A DNA stretch of 8,870 nucleotides from an uncultured Bacteroidales bacterium (GTDB taxonomy: Bacteria; Bacteroidota; Bacteroidia; Bacteroidales; UBA932): the NCBI GenBank assembly GCA_902488725.1, contig CABTXO010000051.1:1-8870 (forward strand), in the 5' to 3' direction. Shown here piece after piece: positions 1 to 7,389 of this stretch (positions are counted from its first letter, which is position 1; every line of letters starts with the position of its first letter). Both the position numbers and the translations under genes were made by a program. The notes under the pieces are model-generated. The model was not told the DNA's origin, made no database searches, and saw only the letters and a list, made by a program, of their open reading frames with translations.

Positions 1-677
<677 letters not shown>

Positions 678-688
678 ATCAAAATAGA

Positions 689-2056
689 ATGAAACAATAT
701 ATTCAAGAGAACAAGGAGCGGTTCTTCGACGAACTCTTCTCCCTGCTGCGGATTCCTTCCGTGAGTGCGAAAAAGGAAAACAAACCGGACATCCTGCGGT
801 GCGCGGAGCGGCTGAAGGAACTGCTGCTGGAGGCCGGAGCCGACGAGGCGGGCGTCTATCCGGTCAGCGGACACAACCCGGTCGTTTTCGCGCGGAAGAT
901 CGTGAATCCGGCATGGAAGACCATTCTGATTTACGGGCACTACGACGTGCAGCCGGCTGAACCCCTCGAAAAGTGGCATTCCGCCCCCTTCGATCCGGAG
1001 ATCCGGAAGGATCCGACCGGCCGCGACGCGATCTACGCCCGCGGCGCCAACGACGACAAGGGCCAGCTGTTCATGCACCTGAAGGCTTTTGAATATCTGG
1101 TCCGCAGCGGCAGGCTGCGCCACAACGTGAAGTTCGTCTTCGAAGGGGAGGAAGAGATCGGAAGCCCGTCGCTGGCTTCCTGGGTGCGCAAGCACAGGGA
1201 ATGGCTGAGTGCGGATGTGATTCTGGTGTCCGACACCACGATGATTTCCGAGAAGATGCCGTCCATCAACTGCGGCATGCGCGGCCTGGCCTATCTGGAA
1301 GTGACCCTGACCGGCCCCGACAAGGATCTGCATTCCGGCCACTACGGCGGCGCGGTCGCGAATCCGATCCAAACGCTCTGCGACCTGATTTCGGGGCTCA
1401 TCGACAAAGACGGGCGGGTGACGGTCCCGGGCTTCTACGACGATGTGGTCGAACTGTCTGCCGAAGACCGGGCGCAGCTGGCCCGGGCACCTTTCGAGCT
1501 GCAGGAATTCCAGGATTCCATCGGCATCCGGGCTGTGCGCGGCGAGGAGGGCTACACGACGCTGGAGCGCATCGGCATCCGGCCCTGCCTGGATGTCTGC
1601 GGCATCTGGGGCGGCTACACGGGCGAAGGGGCGAAGACCGTCCTGCCTTCCGCCGCCCATGCGAAGATCTCCATGCGGCTCGTGCCGAACCAGGAGAGCG
1701 CCAAGATCACGAAACTGTTCAAACGGCATCTGGAGCGCATTGCGCCGCCGTACTGCCGCATCGAGGTGAAGCCCTGCGAAGGCGGTGAAGGCTTCCTGAT
1801 TCCGATTTCGTCACCCGCTTTCCAAGCCGCTTCCCGCGCGATGGAGGAAGTCTACGGCATCGCACCGGTGCCGAGCCGTGGCGGCGGCAGCATCGCTGTC
1901 CTGGCGGACATGCAGCAGATTCTCGGCATCGATCCGCTCCTGATGGGCTTCGGCTTGGAACGCGACACCACCCATTCCCCGAACGAAAGCTACCTCCTCA
2001 GCCAGTTCTTCGCCGGCATGGAATCCATCGCCAAATTCTACGAATATTACCGATGA
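689..2056 (+). CDS. M20-family zinc dipeptidase
   Basis: A 455-residue cytoplasmic metallopeptidase of the M20 family (carnosinase/DapE-like dipeptidase branch), expected to hydrolyse dipeptides using two zinc ions. Landmarks, matched by family pattern: GHYDVQP (residues 83-89; zinc ligand His84 and catalytic Asp86), ARGANDDKGQ (117-126; bridging Asp122), FEGEEEIGS (151-159; general base Glu155 and ligand Glu156), Asp182 in LVSDTT, the lid-domain DLHSGHYGG (213-221) and the C-terminal ligand His429 in TTHSPNES. All metal and catalytic residues are present and the length is normal. There is no signal peptide. The ATG at 689 is chosen because it is the first in frame and lies 11 bp after clpX. 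Placement behind clpX fits finishing the digestion of peptides released by ClpXP, but that link is inference. The exact substrate cannot be read from sequence; proline- or beta-alanine-type dipeptides are possible. Confidence 0.93.
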   Translation: MKQYIQENKERFFDELFSLLRIPSVSAKKENKPDILRCAERLKELLLEAGADEAGVYPVSGHNPVVFARKIVNPAWKTILIYGHYDVQPAEPLEKWHSAPFDPEIRKDPTGRDAIYARGANDDKGQLFMHLKAFEYLVRSGRLRHNVKFVFEGEEEIGSPSLASWVRKHREWLSADVILVSDTTMISEKMPSINCGMRGLAYLEVTLTGPDKDLHSGHYGGAVANPIQTLCDLISGLIDKDGRVTVPGFYDDVVELSAEDRAQLARAPFELQEFQDSIGIRAVRGEEGYTTLERIGIRPCLDVCGIWGGYTGEGAKTVLPSAAHAKISMRLVPNQESAKITKLFKRHLERIAPPYCRIEVKPCEGGEGFLIPISSPAFQAASRAMEEVYGIAPVPSRGGGSIAVLADMQQILGIDPLLMGFGLERDTTHSPNESYLLSQFFAGMESIAKFYEYYR

Positions 2057-2166
2057 TCCTTTCTGCGGAAATGTATCCCCGGAAGGGCGTAGCCGCCCGT
2101 GGCTCCGTGAACGGGAGGGATTTACCAGCCCGGAGGCACCCGTCCACAAAAAAACAAGAATAAAAA
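2057..2166 (+). other. pyrF upstream gap with competing hairpins
   Basis: This 110-bp gap separates the dipeptidase from pyrF. Three short pairings compete. GGGCG (2085-2089) pairs with CGCCC (2094-2098) over a 4-nt loop. CCCGT (2096-2100) pairs with ACGGG (2111-2115) over a 10-nt loop. The same ACGGG can instead pair with a second CCCGT at 2139-2143. The first two share 2096-2098, so they exclude each other. No U-run follows any hairpin, so a standard intrinsic terminator is not supported. No TAnnTTTG promoter box is seen. The last 19 bases before the ATG are almost all A (2148-2166), as is common for Bacteroidota translation starts. A structured leader, an attenuator or a dispersed intergenic repeat are all possible. 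Confidence 0.35.
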
Positions 2167-2979
2167 ATGACAAGAAAAGAATTATTTGAAAATATGCAGC
2201 GGAAGGGCACGATGCTGTGCGTCGGGCTGGACACGGATGTGGCAAAGCTGCCGGACTGCGTGCGGAAGGGCCGGACCGCGGCGGAGGCCGTGCTGGAATT
2301 CAACCGCCGCATCATCGACGCCACCGCCCCCCACTGCATCGCCTACAAACCCAACCTCGCCTTCTACGAAGCCCTCGGCCCCGACGGCCTCCGCACCCTT
2401 GACGCCACCGTCGGCTACCTCCGCGCCAACCACCCGGACCAGTTCCTCATCGCCGACGCCAAACGCGGCGACATCGGCAACACCGCCCGGATGTACGCCC
2501 GGAGCCTCTTCGAGACCTTCGACTTCGATGCCGTCACCCTGTCGCCCTACATGGGCGGCGAGACCGTCGCTCCTTTTCTGGAATATGACGGCCGCTACGC
2601 CATCGTAGTCGCCCTCTCGTCCAACCCCACCTCCGCAGATTTCCAAACCGCAACGAAAGACGGAAAGCCGCTCTACCGCGTCGTGATGGAAACCGCGATG
2701 GAAATCGGAACCCCGGAGAACCTGATGTTCGTCGTGGGGGCCACCAAGGCCGACAAACTGCAGGAGATCCGGACCTTCTGCCCGGACAACTTCTTCCTGG
2801 TGCCCGGCGTCGGTGCCCAGGGCGGTAGCGCCGGGGAAGTCATCGCCCACGGGGCGAACGACTTCGGCGGCCTGCTGATCAATTCTTCCCGCGCCATCCT
2901 CTACGCCGCTCCGGGACCCGACTTCGCAGAAGCCGCCGCAGCAGCGGCCCGGACCACAGCCCGCTATCCGCAGCCATGA
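2167..2979 (+). CDS. pyrF: Orotidine 5'-phosphate decarboxylase (long, type 2 form)
   Basis: PyrF converts orotidine 5'-monophosphate to UMP, the last step of de novo pyrimidine synthesis, in the cytoplasm. The 270-residue length fits the longer type 2 family rather than the roughly 230-residue E. coli type. Visible elements: LCVGLDTD near the N-terminus (17-24), the substrate lysine in AYKPN (59-63), the catalytic DxKRxDI signature as DAKRGDI (97-103), TLSPYMGG (124-131), the phosphate-binding PGVGAQGG (213-220), and the C-terminal NSSRAI carrying the phosphate-contacting arginine. The ATG at 2167 is preceded by an A-rich tract and gives the usual N-terminus. Its TGA overlaps the next ATG as ATGA (2976-2979), so translation of the following gene is probably coupled. 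No defect is seen. Confidence 0.96.
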   Translation: MTRKELFENMQRKGTMLCVGLDTDVAKLPDCVRKGRTAAEAVLEFNRRIIDATAPHCIAYKPNLAFYEALGPDGLRTLDATVGYLRANHPDQFLIADAKRGDIGNTARMYARSLFETFDFDAVTLSPYMGGETVAPFLEYDGRYAIVVALSSNPTSADFQTATKDGKPLYRVVMETAMEIGTPENLMFVVGATKADKLQEIRTFCPDNFFLVPGVGAQGGSAGEVIAHGANDFGGLLINSSRAILYAAPGPDFAEAAAAAARTTARYPQP

Positions 2980-3962
2980 CACCAGCCTACTTCATCCGCC
3001 TGCTCTTTTTCATCTTCCTGTTCTTCCTCGCGCCCGCCAGCCTCTACTTTTTTTGCTGGCTGCTCGGGAAGATCGCCGGCATATTCATTCCGAATGCCGC
3101 CCGCTACGGCAGGAAAGCGGGCATCTGCCTCTCCGTCGCTCTGGTCGCCTGTTTCCTCTTCGGTTTCACCGTCGGCTGGCGACTCCTGCGGGTCCGGAAT
3201 GTCACCCTCGAGATAAAGGATCTTCCCGCCGCTTTCGACGGCTACAGGATCGCCCACTTGTCCGACTGGCACATCGGCTCGTACGAACGGCATCCGGGAA
3301 AGGTCGAACGGGTTGTCCGCAAAGTCCTGGAAGCCCGACCGGACGTGATTCTGTTCACGGGAGATCTGGAAAACCGGATTCCATCCGAAGTGGAACCCTT
3401 CGTGCCGGTCCTGTCCCGGCTGGCGGCCCCCGACGGGGTCTGGTCGATTCTTGGCAACCACGACTACGGCACCTACCAGTCCGACCGCTCGCAGGCTACG
3501 CTGGACAGCCTCGTCACGCGGCTGAAATTCCTGGAGAACGAGATGGGCTGGCACCTGCTGCTGAACGATCACGGGATCGTCCGGCGCGGGGCGGACAGCC
3601 TGGCAATCCTGGGCGTGGAAAACGAAGGAGAACCTCCTTTCCCGCAGCTGGCCGATCTGCCCAAGTCGATGGAAGGACTGCCTTCGGGAATATGCAAGAT
3701 TCTGCTGACCCACGACCCCGTGCACTGGCGTAAGGCCGTTCTGCCCGACACGGACATTCAGTTGACGCTTTCCGGGCACACCCATGCCTGGCAGTTCCGC
3801 ATCGGACCGCTTTCGCCGGCCATGTTCTTCTTCCGCGAATGGGCGGGAGCGTTCGAAGAGGACGGCCAAGTCCTCTTCGTGAGCGCCGGCCTCGGCGGCT
3901 GGGTCAACTTTCGCTTCGGCGCATGGCCGGAAATCGACATCCTGACCCTGCGCGCGAAGTAA
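2976..3962 (+). CDS. Membrane-anchored calcineurin-like metallophosphoesterase
   Basis: A 328-residue protein with two hydrophobic segments (about residues 5-30 and 48-66) followed by a binuclear metallophosphoesterase domain. All signature blocks are present in order: DWH as the DxH motif (Asp97, His99), GD (129-130), GNHD (160-163), THD (His246) and GHTH (267-270). The protein belongs to the broad membrane metallophosphatase group that includes B. subtilis YkuE-like proteins. Whether the active domain faces the cytoplasm or the periplasm is not clear: two segments with a short loop would place it on the same side as the N-terminus. The substrate is unknown; phospholipid head groups, UDP-sugars or nucleotides are all possible. 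The start is fixed by the ATGA overlap with pyrF. This pairing may be only an operon convenience, because PyrF has no known need for a phosphoesterase. Confidence 0.9.
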   Translation: MTPAYFIRLLFFIFLFFLAPASLYFFCWLLGKIAGIFIPNAARYGRKAGICLSVALVACFLFGFTVGWRLLRVRNVTLEIKDLPAAFDGYRIAHLSDWHIGSYERHPGKVERVVRKVLEARPDVILFTGDLENRIPSEVEPFVPVLSRLAAPDGVWSILGNHDYGTYQSDRSQATLDSLVTRLKFLENEMGWHLLLNDHGIVRRGADSLAILGVENEGEPPFPQLADLPKSMEGLPSGICKILLTHDPVHWRKAVLPDTDIQLTLSGHTHAWQFRIGPLSPAMFFFREWAGAFEEDGQVLFVSAGLGGWVNFRFGAWPEIDILTLRAK

Positions 3963-3980
3963 GGAAATTCAAATTATTTG
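3963..3980. other. Convergent gene junction
   Basis: Two converging transcription units meet here: the phosphoesterase stop codon ends at 3962 and the S9 peptidase stop codon begins at 3974, leaving 11 bp. The site is AT-rich and contains a small palindrome, CAAAT-T-ATTTG (3970-3980), that extends into the end of the peptidase gene. No GC-rich stem with a T-run is present on either strand. Termination must therefore be factor-dependent or happen inside the opposite gene, which would produce overlapping 3' ends. Confidence 0.5.
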
Positions 3981-6337
3981 CACCAGCGGTCGAGCCAGTC
4001 GAAATATTCCCGGTGCCAGAAGAGCGCATTCTGCGGCTGGAGGATCCAGTGGTTCTCCTCCGGGAACACGATCAGTTTCGACGGCACGCCCATCATCCGG
4101 GCCGTGTTGAAGGCCGCCATGCCCTGGTCGTACGGGATGCGGTAGTCCTTCATGCCGTGGATGCACAGGATGGGCGTGTGCCACTTCGTCACGTTCGCCG
4201 CAGGGGAGTTGGAATAATGCCGCACGGCCTTGGGCGCGTTGCTCCAGGGAGAACCCGCCTGCTGCATCCCGCCGAAGGTCCTGCCGTCCCCGCGCGGACC
4301 CATCTCGCCCGGCGTGTAGGCATATTCCGTCAGGCCGCCGTTGTCCCAGTTCGGGAACCACATTTCCTCGGTCTCGTAGTACAGGTACTTTTCATCGAAT
4401 ATGCCCGCGTGCGCGATGAAGCAGTCGTAGGTGTCCCCGTGGATGCCCGCCATGTAGTACACGCTGTAGCCTCCGTAGGAAGCCCCGCAGGCCGCCAGCT
4501 TGCTGATGTACGGCTGCCCCTTGATGTAGCGCGCCGCCGTCAGGTAGTCCTGCATGTTCAGGCCGATGTAGTCCCCGCTGATCTGCTCGCACCATTCCTG
4601 ACCGAAGGCCGTGGTTCCGCGCCGGTTCGGCAGCACCACCACATAGCCTTGGGAAGCCATCAGATAGTAGTTCCAGCGGTAGCTCCACCCCTGGGAAAGC
4701 GTGCCCTGGGGGCCGCCCAGCAGGATCTCGACGGCCGGGTATTTTGCACCGGCGTCTTCCGCTGCACCCCCTTCCCGCCGCAGGGCACCTTCATCGAATT
4801 CCGGCGGATACACGATCCAGGTCAGCATCTTCTTGCCGTCCACCGTCGGCAGCCACTGCGCCTCCATCCGGCAGGGTTTCAGTTGTTTGAGAATATGGCC
4901 GTTCTCATCGGTCAGCGGCCGGAACCGGCCGTCTGCCTCGTTCACCGTCACCAGTTCGTTCGGGAACTGCATGGAGCACCAGCTGGCCAGCAGCTTGCCG
5001 TCGCGGAAGGCGAAGGGGGAGTTGAAGTCGTACCAGGCGTCCTCCGGGGTGATCCGGACCGGCAGCGCCGGCAGATCGTCGTGCGCCCCCGAAACATTCT
5101 GCACATCGATCTTGTAGATCGCCTGCAGACCCTCCACGAGTGCATTGAAATAGAGCTGTTTGCTGTCTCCGGACCAGACGGGACTGGCCGCGTTGTACTT
5201 GAATCCGGCCGTCAGGTCACGGATGTTGCAGACCGGACTGTCATGCGGAATTTCCCCGCCGCATTCCGGCTTGCGGCCTTTTTCGCACGGTGCGAAGTCG
5301 GCGACCATCAGGCGGGTCTTGTCGGCCTCGTAGCCGTTCCGGGCCATGGAGAGCCAGGCGATGTGCTTTCCGTCGGGACTCCAGACCGGATCGGTGTCGT
5401 AGCCCCCGTCCATCGGGATGCGGACGGTTTCCCGGGACGCGATGTCATAGAGATAGATCTCCGTGTCCGTGCTGAAGGCATACTCCTTCCCGGTCGCGGT
5501 CTTTTTGCAGGAATAGGCCACCTTGCTCCCGTCCGGACTCCAGCAGAGTTGTTCGATGCCGCCGAAGGGCTCGTTCGGCACCTGGAACTTCCCTGCCTCG
5601 TCGCCGAGGATATTCACGGCTGCAGTCGTGTCGAGCTGTCCGTCCCCGAAGGGAGCGACGTAGGCTTGGGGCGTTTCAAGCACCCAGTGGTCCCAGTGCC
5701 GGTAGGAGAGGTCTTCCGTCACGTAGGCCTGCGCCTTGTCCAGCGCCGGGTCGAAATCCTTGGGCTGCCGGAGCTTGTCGTTCGGGACGGAACTCGTGAA
5801 GAGGATGCGGCTTTCATCGGGACTCAGCTTGAATTCCGAGATGCCGTTCTCCCAGTTGCTGAGCTGCCGGGCCTCTCCGAGCCGCGCGTCCGCGAAGGGC
5901 GCCTTGTAGAGCTGGCCGCCCTGGAGGTAGAAGATGGCCTTGCCGTCTTTCGACCAGCGGGCATTGGAGAGGCTCTTGCCTGCCTTGGTCAGCTGGATTT
6001 TGGAAGGGGATTTCTCGCTGCCGCTCGAAATGACGGCCGAGTCGACCGACATGGCGGCAGGATCCGCGGGGGAGAGGAACAGGTTGCGGCAGGTCCGGTT
6101 GGCGGCAATGTCCGTGTAGGACACCCCGTAGAGGATCCATTTCCCGTCGGGGGAGAGTTGGGGGTCTGACAGGCGTCCGAGGCTGAGGAGCGCTTCCGGG
6201 GACAGGTGCCCGTCTTCGATCCGGATGTCCGAAGGCCCGATGTAGCCTTCCTGTTCTGAATCAGTCTTTTGTTGCGTGCAGTGCATGAGCGTAAGGGTTG
6301 CGGTCGCCCAGAGGACGATTTTGCGTGTGGTGTTCAT
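3974..6337 (-). CDS. S9-family serine peptidase (prolyl oligopeptidase/DPP-like), probable lipoprotein
   Basis: A 787-residue exported serine peptidase of the S9 family. Residues 1-20 look like a signal peptide with a hydrophobic core and a Cys20 in LTLMHC; this suggests a lipoprotein, although His before the Cys is unusual for a lipobox. Residues about 45-480 carry beta-propeller (PD40-type) repeats, e.g. LSPDGKW (61-67), WSKDGKA (128-134), WSPDGSK (266-272), WSPDGKH (319-325) and WSGDSKQ (388-394), plus the YRHWDHW motif (212-218) typical of DPP-like members. The alpha/beta hydrolase domain has GGPQG (541-545), nucleophile Ser620 in GASYGG, Asp731 in HGMKDYRIP and His763 in ENHW, a complete catalytic triad. 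It probably cleaves short, often proline-containing peptides at the cell envelope. Two oddities are a REP-like segment encoding residues 102-110 and a Gly-rich insertion at about 671-697. It starts 6 bp after the WYL gene, so the two are probably one operon. Confidence 0.93.
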   Translation of the reverse strand: MNTTRKIVLWATATLTLMHCTQQKTDSEQEGYIGPSDIRIEDGHLSPEALLSLGRLSDPQLSPDGKWILYGVSYTDIAANRTCRNLFLSPADPAAMSVDSAVISSGSEKSPSKIQLTKAGKSLSNARWSKDGKAIFYLQGGQLYKAPFADARLGEARQLSNWENGISEFKLSPDESRILFTSSVPNDKLRQPKDFDPALDKAQAYVTEDLSYRHWDHWVLETPQAYVAPFGDGQLDTTAAVNILGDEAGKFQVPNEPFGGIEQLCWSPDGSKVAYSCKKTATGKEYAFSTDTEIYLYDIASRETVRIPMDGGYDTDPVWSPDGKHIAWLSMARNGYEADKTRLMVADFAPCEKGRKPECGGEIPHDSPVCNIRDLTAGFKYNAASPVWSGDSKQLYFNALVEGLQAIYKIDVQNVSGAHDDLPALPVRITPEDAWYDFNSPFAFRDGKLLASWCSMQFPNELVTVNEADGRFRPLTDENGHILKQLKPCRMEAQWLPTVDGKKMLTWIVYPPEFDEGALRREGGAAEDAGAKYPAVEILLGGPQGTLSQGWSYRWNYYLMASQGYVVVLPNRRGTTAFGQEWCEQISGDYIGLNMQDYLTAARYIKGQPYISKLAACGASYGGYSVYYMAGIHGDTYDCFIAHAGIFDEKYLYYETEEMWFPNWDNGGLTEYAYTPGEMGPRGDGRTFGGMQQAGSPWSNAPKAVRHYSNSPAANVTKWHTPILCIHGMKDYRIPYDQGMAAFNTARMMGVPSKLIVFPEENHWILQPQNALFWHREYFDWLDRWCK
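6009..6034. repeat. REP-like palindromic sequence inside the S9 peptidase gene
   Basis: On the plus strand this reads GATTTCTCGC, TGCC, then GCTCGAAATGAC. The outer GATTTC/GAAAT arms and the inner GC/GC pair, giving an imperfect hairpin with a short loop. It closely resembles a dispersed intergenic repeat (ATTTCTCGCT..GCTCGAAATGAC) that I recall from many bacterial genomes, including Bacteroidota; this is from memory, not a search. Here it is translated in frame on the minus strand as VISSGSEKS (residues 102-110), in a linker that looks longer than usual between two propeller strands. There is only one copy in the window, so the repeat status depends on the rest of the genome. Confidence 0.5.
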
Positions 6338-6343
6338 ATCGGG

Positions 6344-7306
6344 TTATTTGATGTCGTCATATTGTGCGGAGGCGCGGCGCAATTCGTCCGCCACGGCGGT
6401 CCGGACTTCCGCCGGCTCCAGGATCTCGATTCGGTCCCCGTGTTTGCAGAATTCCATGATCAGGTCCTTGTTCGGGATCACCCGGAGCCTGAACGTGACG
6501 CTGCCGGCCTTTCCGAGGCCCCCTTCCTCCGTCTGGGAACGGTGCAGCGGCAGGTCCCGCAGATACCGGGCCTCTTCGGCGGTCGCCCGGAACCGGATGG
6601 TCGCCGCTTTCTGTCCGGCGGCCGGGAAGTAGATGCCGTAGCTGTTGGAGAAGAGAGCGTCGACGTCGAAGTTCTTCGGCATCCGGAAATGCACGGCCGT
6701 GACCTGCATCGACACGATCCGGTCGAGGCCGTACACCCGCCAGGCAGCCATGTCTGCGTTCGGGGTCCCGGGCTTCGGGGCGCGTTCCCTGCAGAAGCCG
6801 ATCAAATACCAGCGTTTGCCGTGTTCCTTGACCGCGAACGGCTGCACATGGAGCATTTCCGCCCCGGCGGAAGGGGCCCCTGAATATTTCCGGTAGCCGA
6901 TCTCCAGTTCCCGCCCGTCCTGCATCGCCTGCATGATCACGGTCAGGTGTTTCTGACCGGAAGGAACTTCATCCACGGCGACCCGGCCGGACAAACGTTC
7001 CCGTCCCATGGTGAGCAAGCTGTTGACAGTGAATGTGTTGATCAGCCATTCGACACTTTCGTCATGGTCCAGGGCCTCTTCCCCGAAGGGAACATAGTAC
7101 CGGTTCGTGCTGCGGTCGCAGGCAATCTCGATGCCGAAGACTTCCGCGATCGCCGCGCGGTGGTTGTTGAACGTGCGGCGGGAATAGACCGTGTCGAAAC
7201 GGTCCCCGAAACGGCGGCAGAGTTCCTGCAGAGAGAGGCCGCCAGGGCCGGGGACGATGAGGGGGTTCAGCAGCCAAAGATATTTGTTGATCAGTTCCGG
7301 GACCAT
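6344..7306 (-). CDS. WYL-domain transcriptional regulator
   Basis: A 320-residue regulator. The N-terminal part (about 1-75, including LSLQELCRRFGDRF and the SRRTFNNHRAAIAEVFG helix) looks like a winged helix DNA-binding domain. The WYL domain (about 120-197) contains the hallmark RWYLIGF (165-171) and VYGLDRI (191-197), and a C-terminal WCX extension follows (about 215-318). WYL domains bind ligands; in the known cases PafBC and DriD the ligand is single-stranded DNA. A longer reading frame upstream to 7456 exists, but the ATG at 7304-7306 is preferred: it begins the conserved region, it is the first ATG after the predicted promoter, and the longer form would overlap recG. It is followed 6 bp later by the S9 peptidase gene and is divergent from recG, so both are candidate targets, along with its own promoter. 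Confidence 0.92.
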   Translation of the reverse strand: MVPELINKYLWLLNPLIVPGPGGLSLQELCRRFGDRFDTVYSRRTFNNHRAAIAEVFGIEIACDRSTNRYYVPFGEEALDHDESVEWLINTFTVNSLLTMGRERLSGRVAVDEVPSGQKHLTVIMQAMQDGRELEIGYRKYSGAPSAGAEMLHVQPFAVKEHGKRWYLIGFCRERAPKPGTPNADMAAWRVYGLDRIVSMQVTAVHFRMPKNFDVDALFSNSYGIYFPAAGQKAATIRFRATAEEARYLRDLPLHRSQTEEGGLGKAGSVTFRLRVIPNKDLIMEFCKHGDRIEILEPAEVRTAVADELRRASAQYDDIK

Positions 7307-7329
7307 CGCTGTGTCGTTTTTTGGCACAT

Positions 7330-7361
7330 CAAATGTAGCAAGATTCAGCTGATTTTGCAAG
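7330..7361 (-). promoter_or_regulatory. Bacteroidetes-type promoter for the WYL-S9 operon
   Basis: Read on the minus strand, the -7 element is TACATTTG (plus-strand 7330-7337), an exact match to TAnnTTTG. The -33 element is CTTG (7358-7361), three of four bases of TTTG, with a 20-bp spacer. Transcription would begin near 7325, giving a leader of about 19 nt before the ATG at 7306. Confidence 0.72.
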
Positions 7362-7385
7362 AGAACCGTGAAATTCCTACATTTG
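7354..7385 (+). promoter_or_regulatory. recG: Bacteroidetes-type promoter for recG
   Basis: The -33 element TTTG (7354-7357) and the -7 element TACATTTG (7378-7385) both match the Bacteroidetes consensus exactly, with a 20-bp spacer. The G of the -7 box is 5 bp from the recG ATG at 7390, so the predicted transcript begins at or within a base or two of the start codon. The -33 box abuts that of the divergent WYL promoter. Confidence 0.75.
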
Positions 7386-7389
7386 TGTA

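Larger units (their letters stand above)
7330..7385. repeat. Inverted repeat spanning both divergent promoters
   Basis: CAAATGTAG (7330-7338) and CTACATTTG (7377-7385) are perfect 9-bp inverted copies with 38 bp between them. The symmetry centre is 7357/7358, exactly between the two abutting -33 elements. Part of the symmetry follows from both arms being promoter boxes. The extra G/C at 7338 and 7377 lies outside the TAnnTTTG consensus, as do the matching CA bases at its variable positions. It could double as a regulator operator. Confidence 0.6.

Noticed and set aside
2085..2115. Intrinsic terminator after the dipeptidase gene
   Set aside because: Stems are present but no T-run follows on the plus strand, and the nearest homopolymer is an A-tract more than 30 bp further on.
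2182..2982. A 266-codon minus-strand frame over pyrF
   Set aside because: Shadow of pyrF; the Gly/Val-rich translation contains no domain.
3970..3980. Palindrome CAAAT-T-ATTTG as a bidirectional terminator or operator
   Set aside because: It is only 5 bp per arm, AT-rich, and partly inside the S9 stop codon region. Such short palindromes are expected by chance.
3839..6169. A 776-codon open frame on the plus strand, antisense to the S9 peptidase gene
   Set aside because: It lies opposite a gene with a full catalytic triad and propeller repeats. The translation is rich in Arg, Val, His and Gly with no recognisable domain, as expected for a shadow frame in high-GC DNA.
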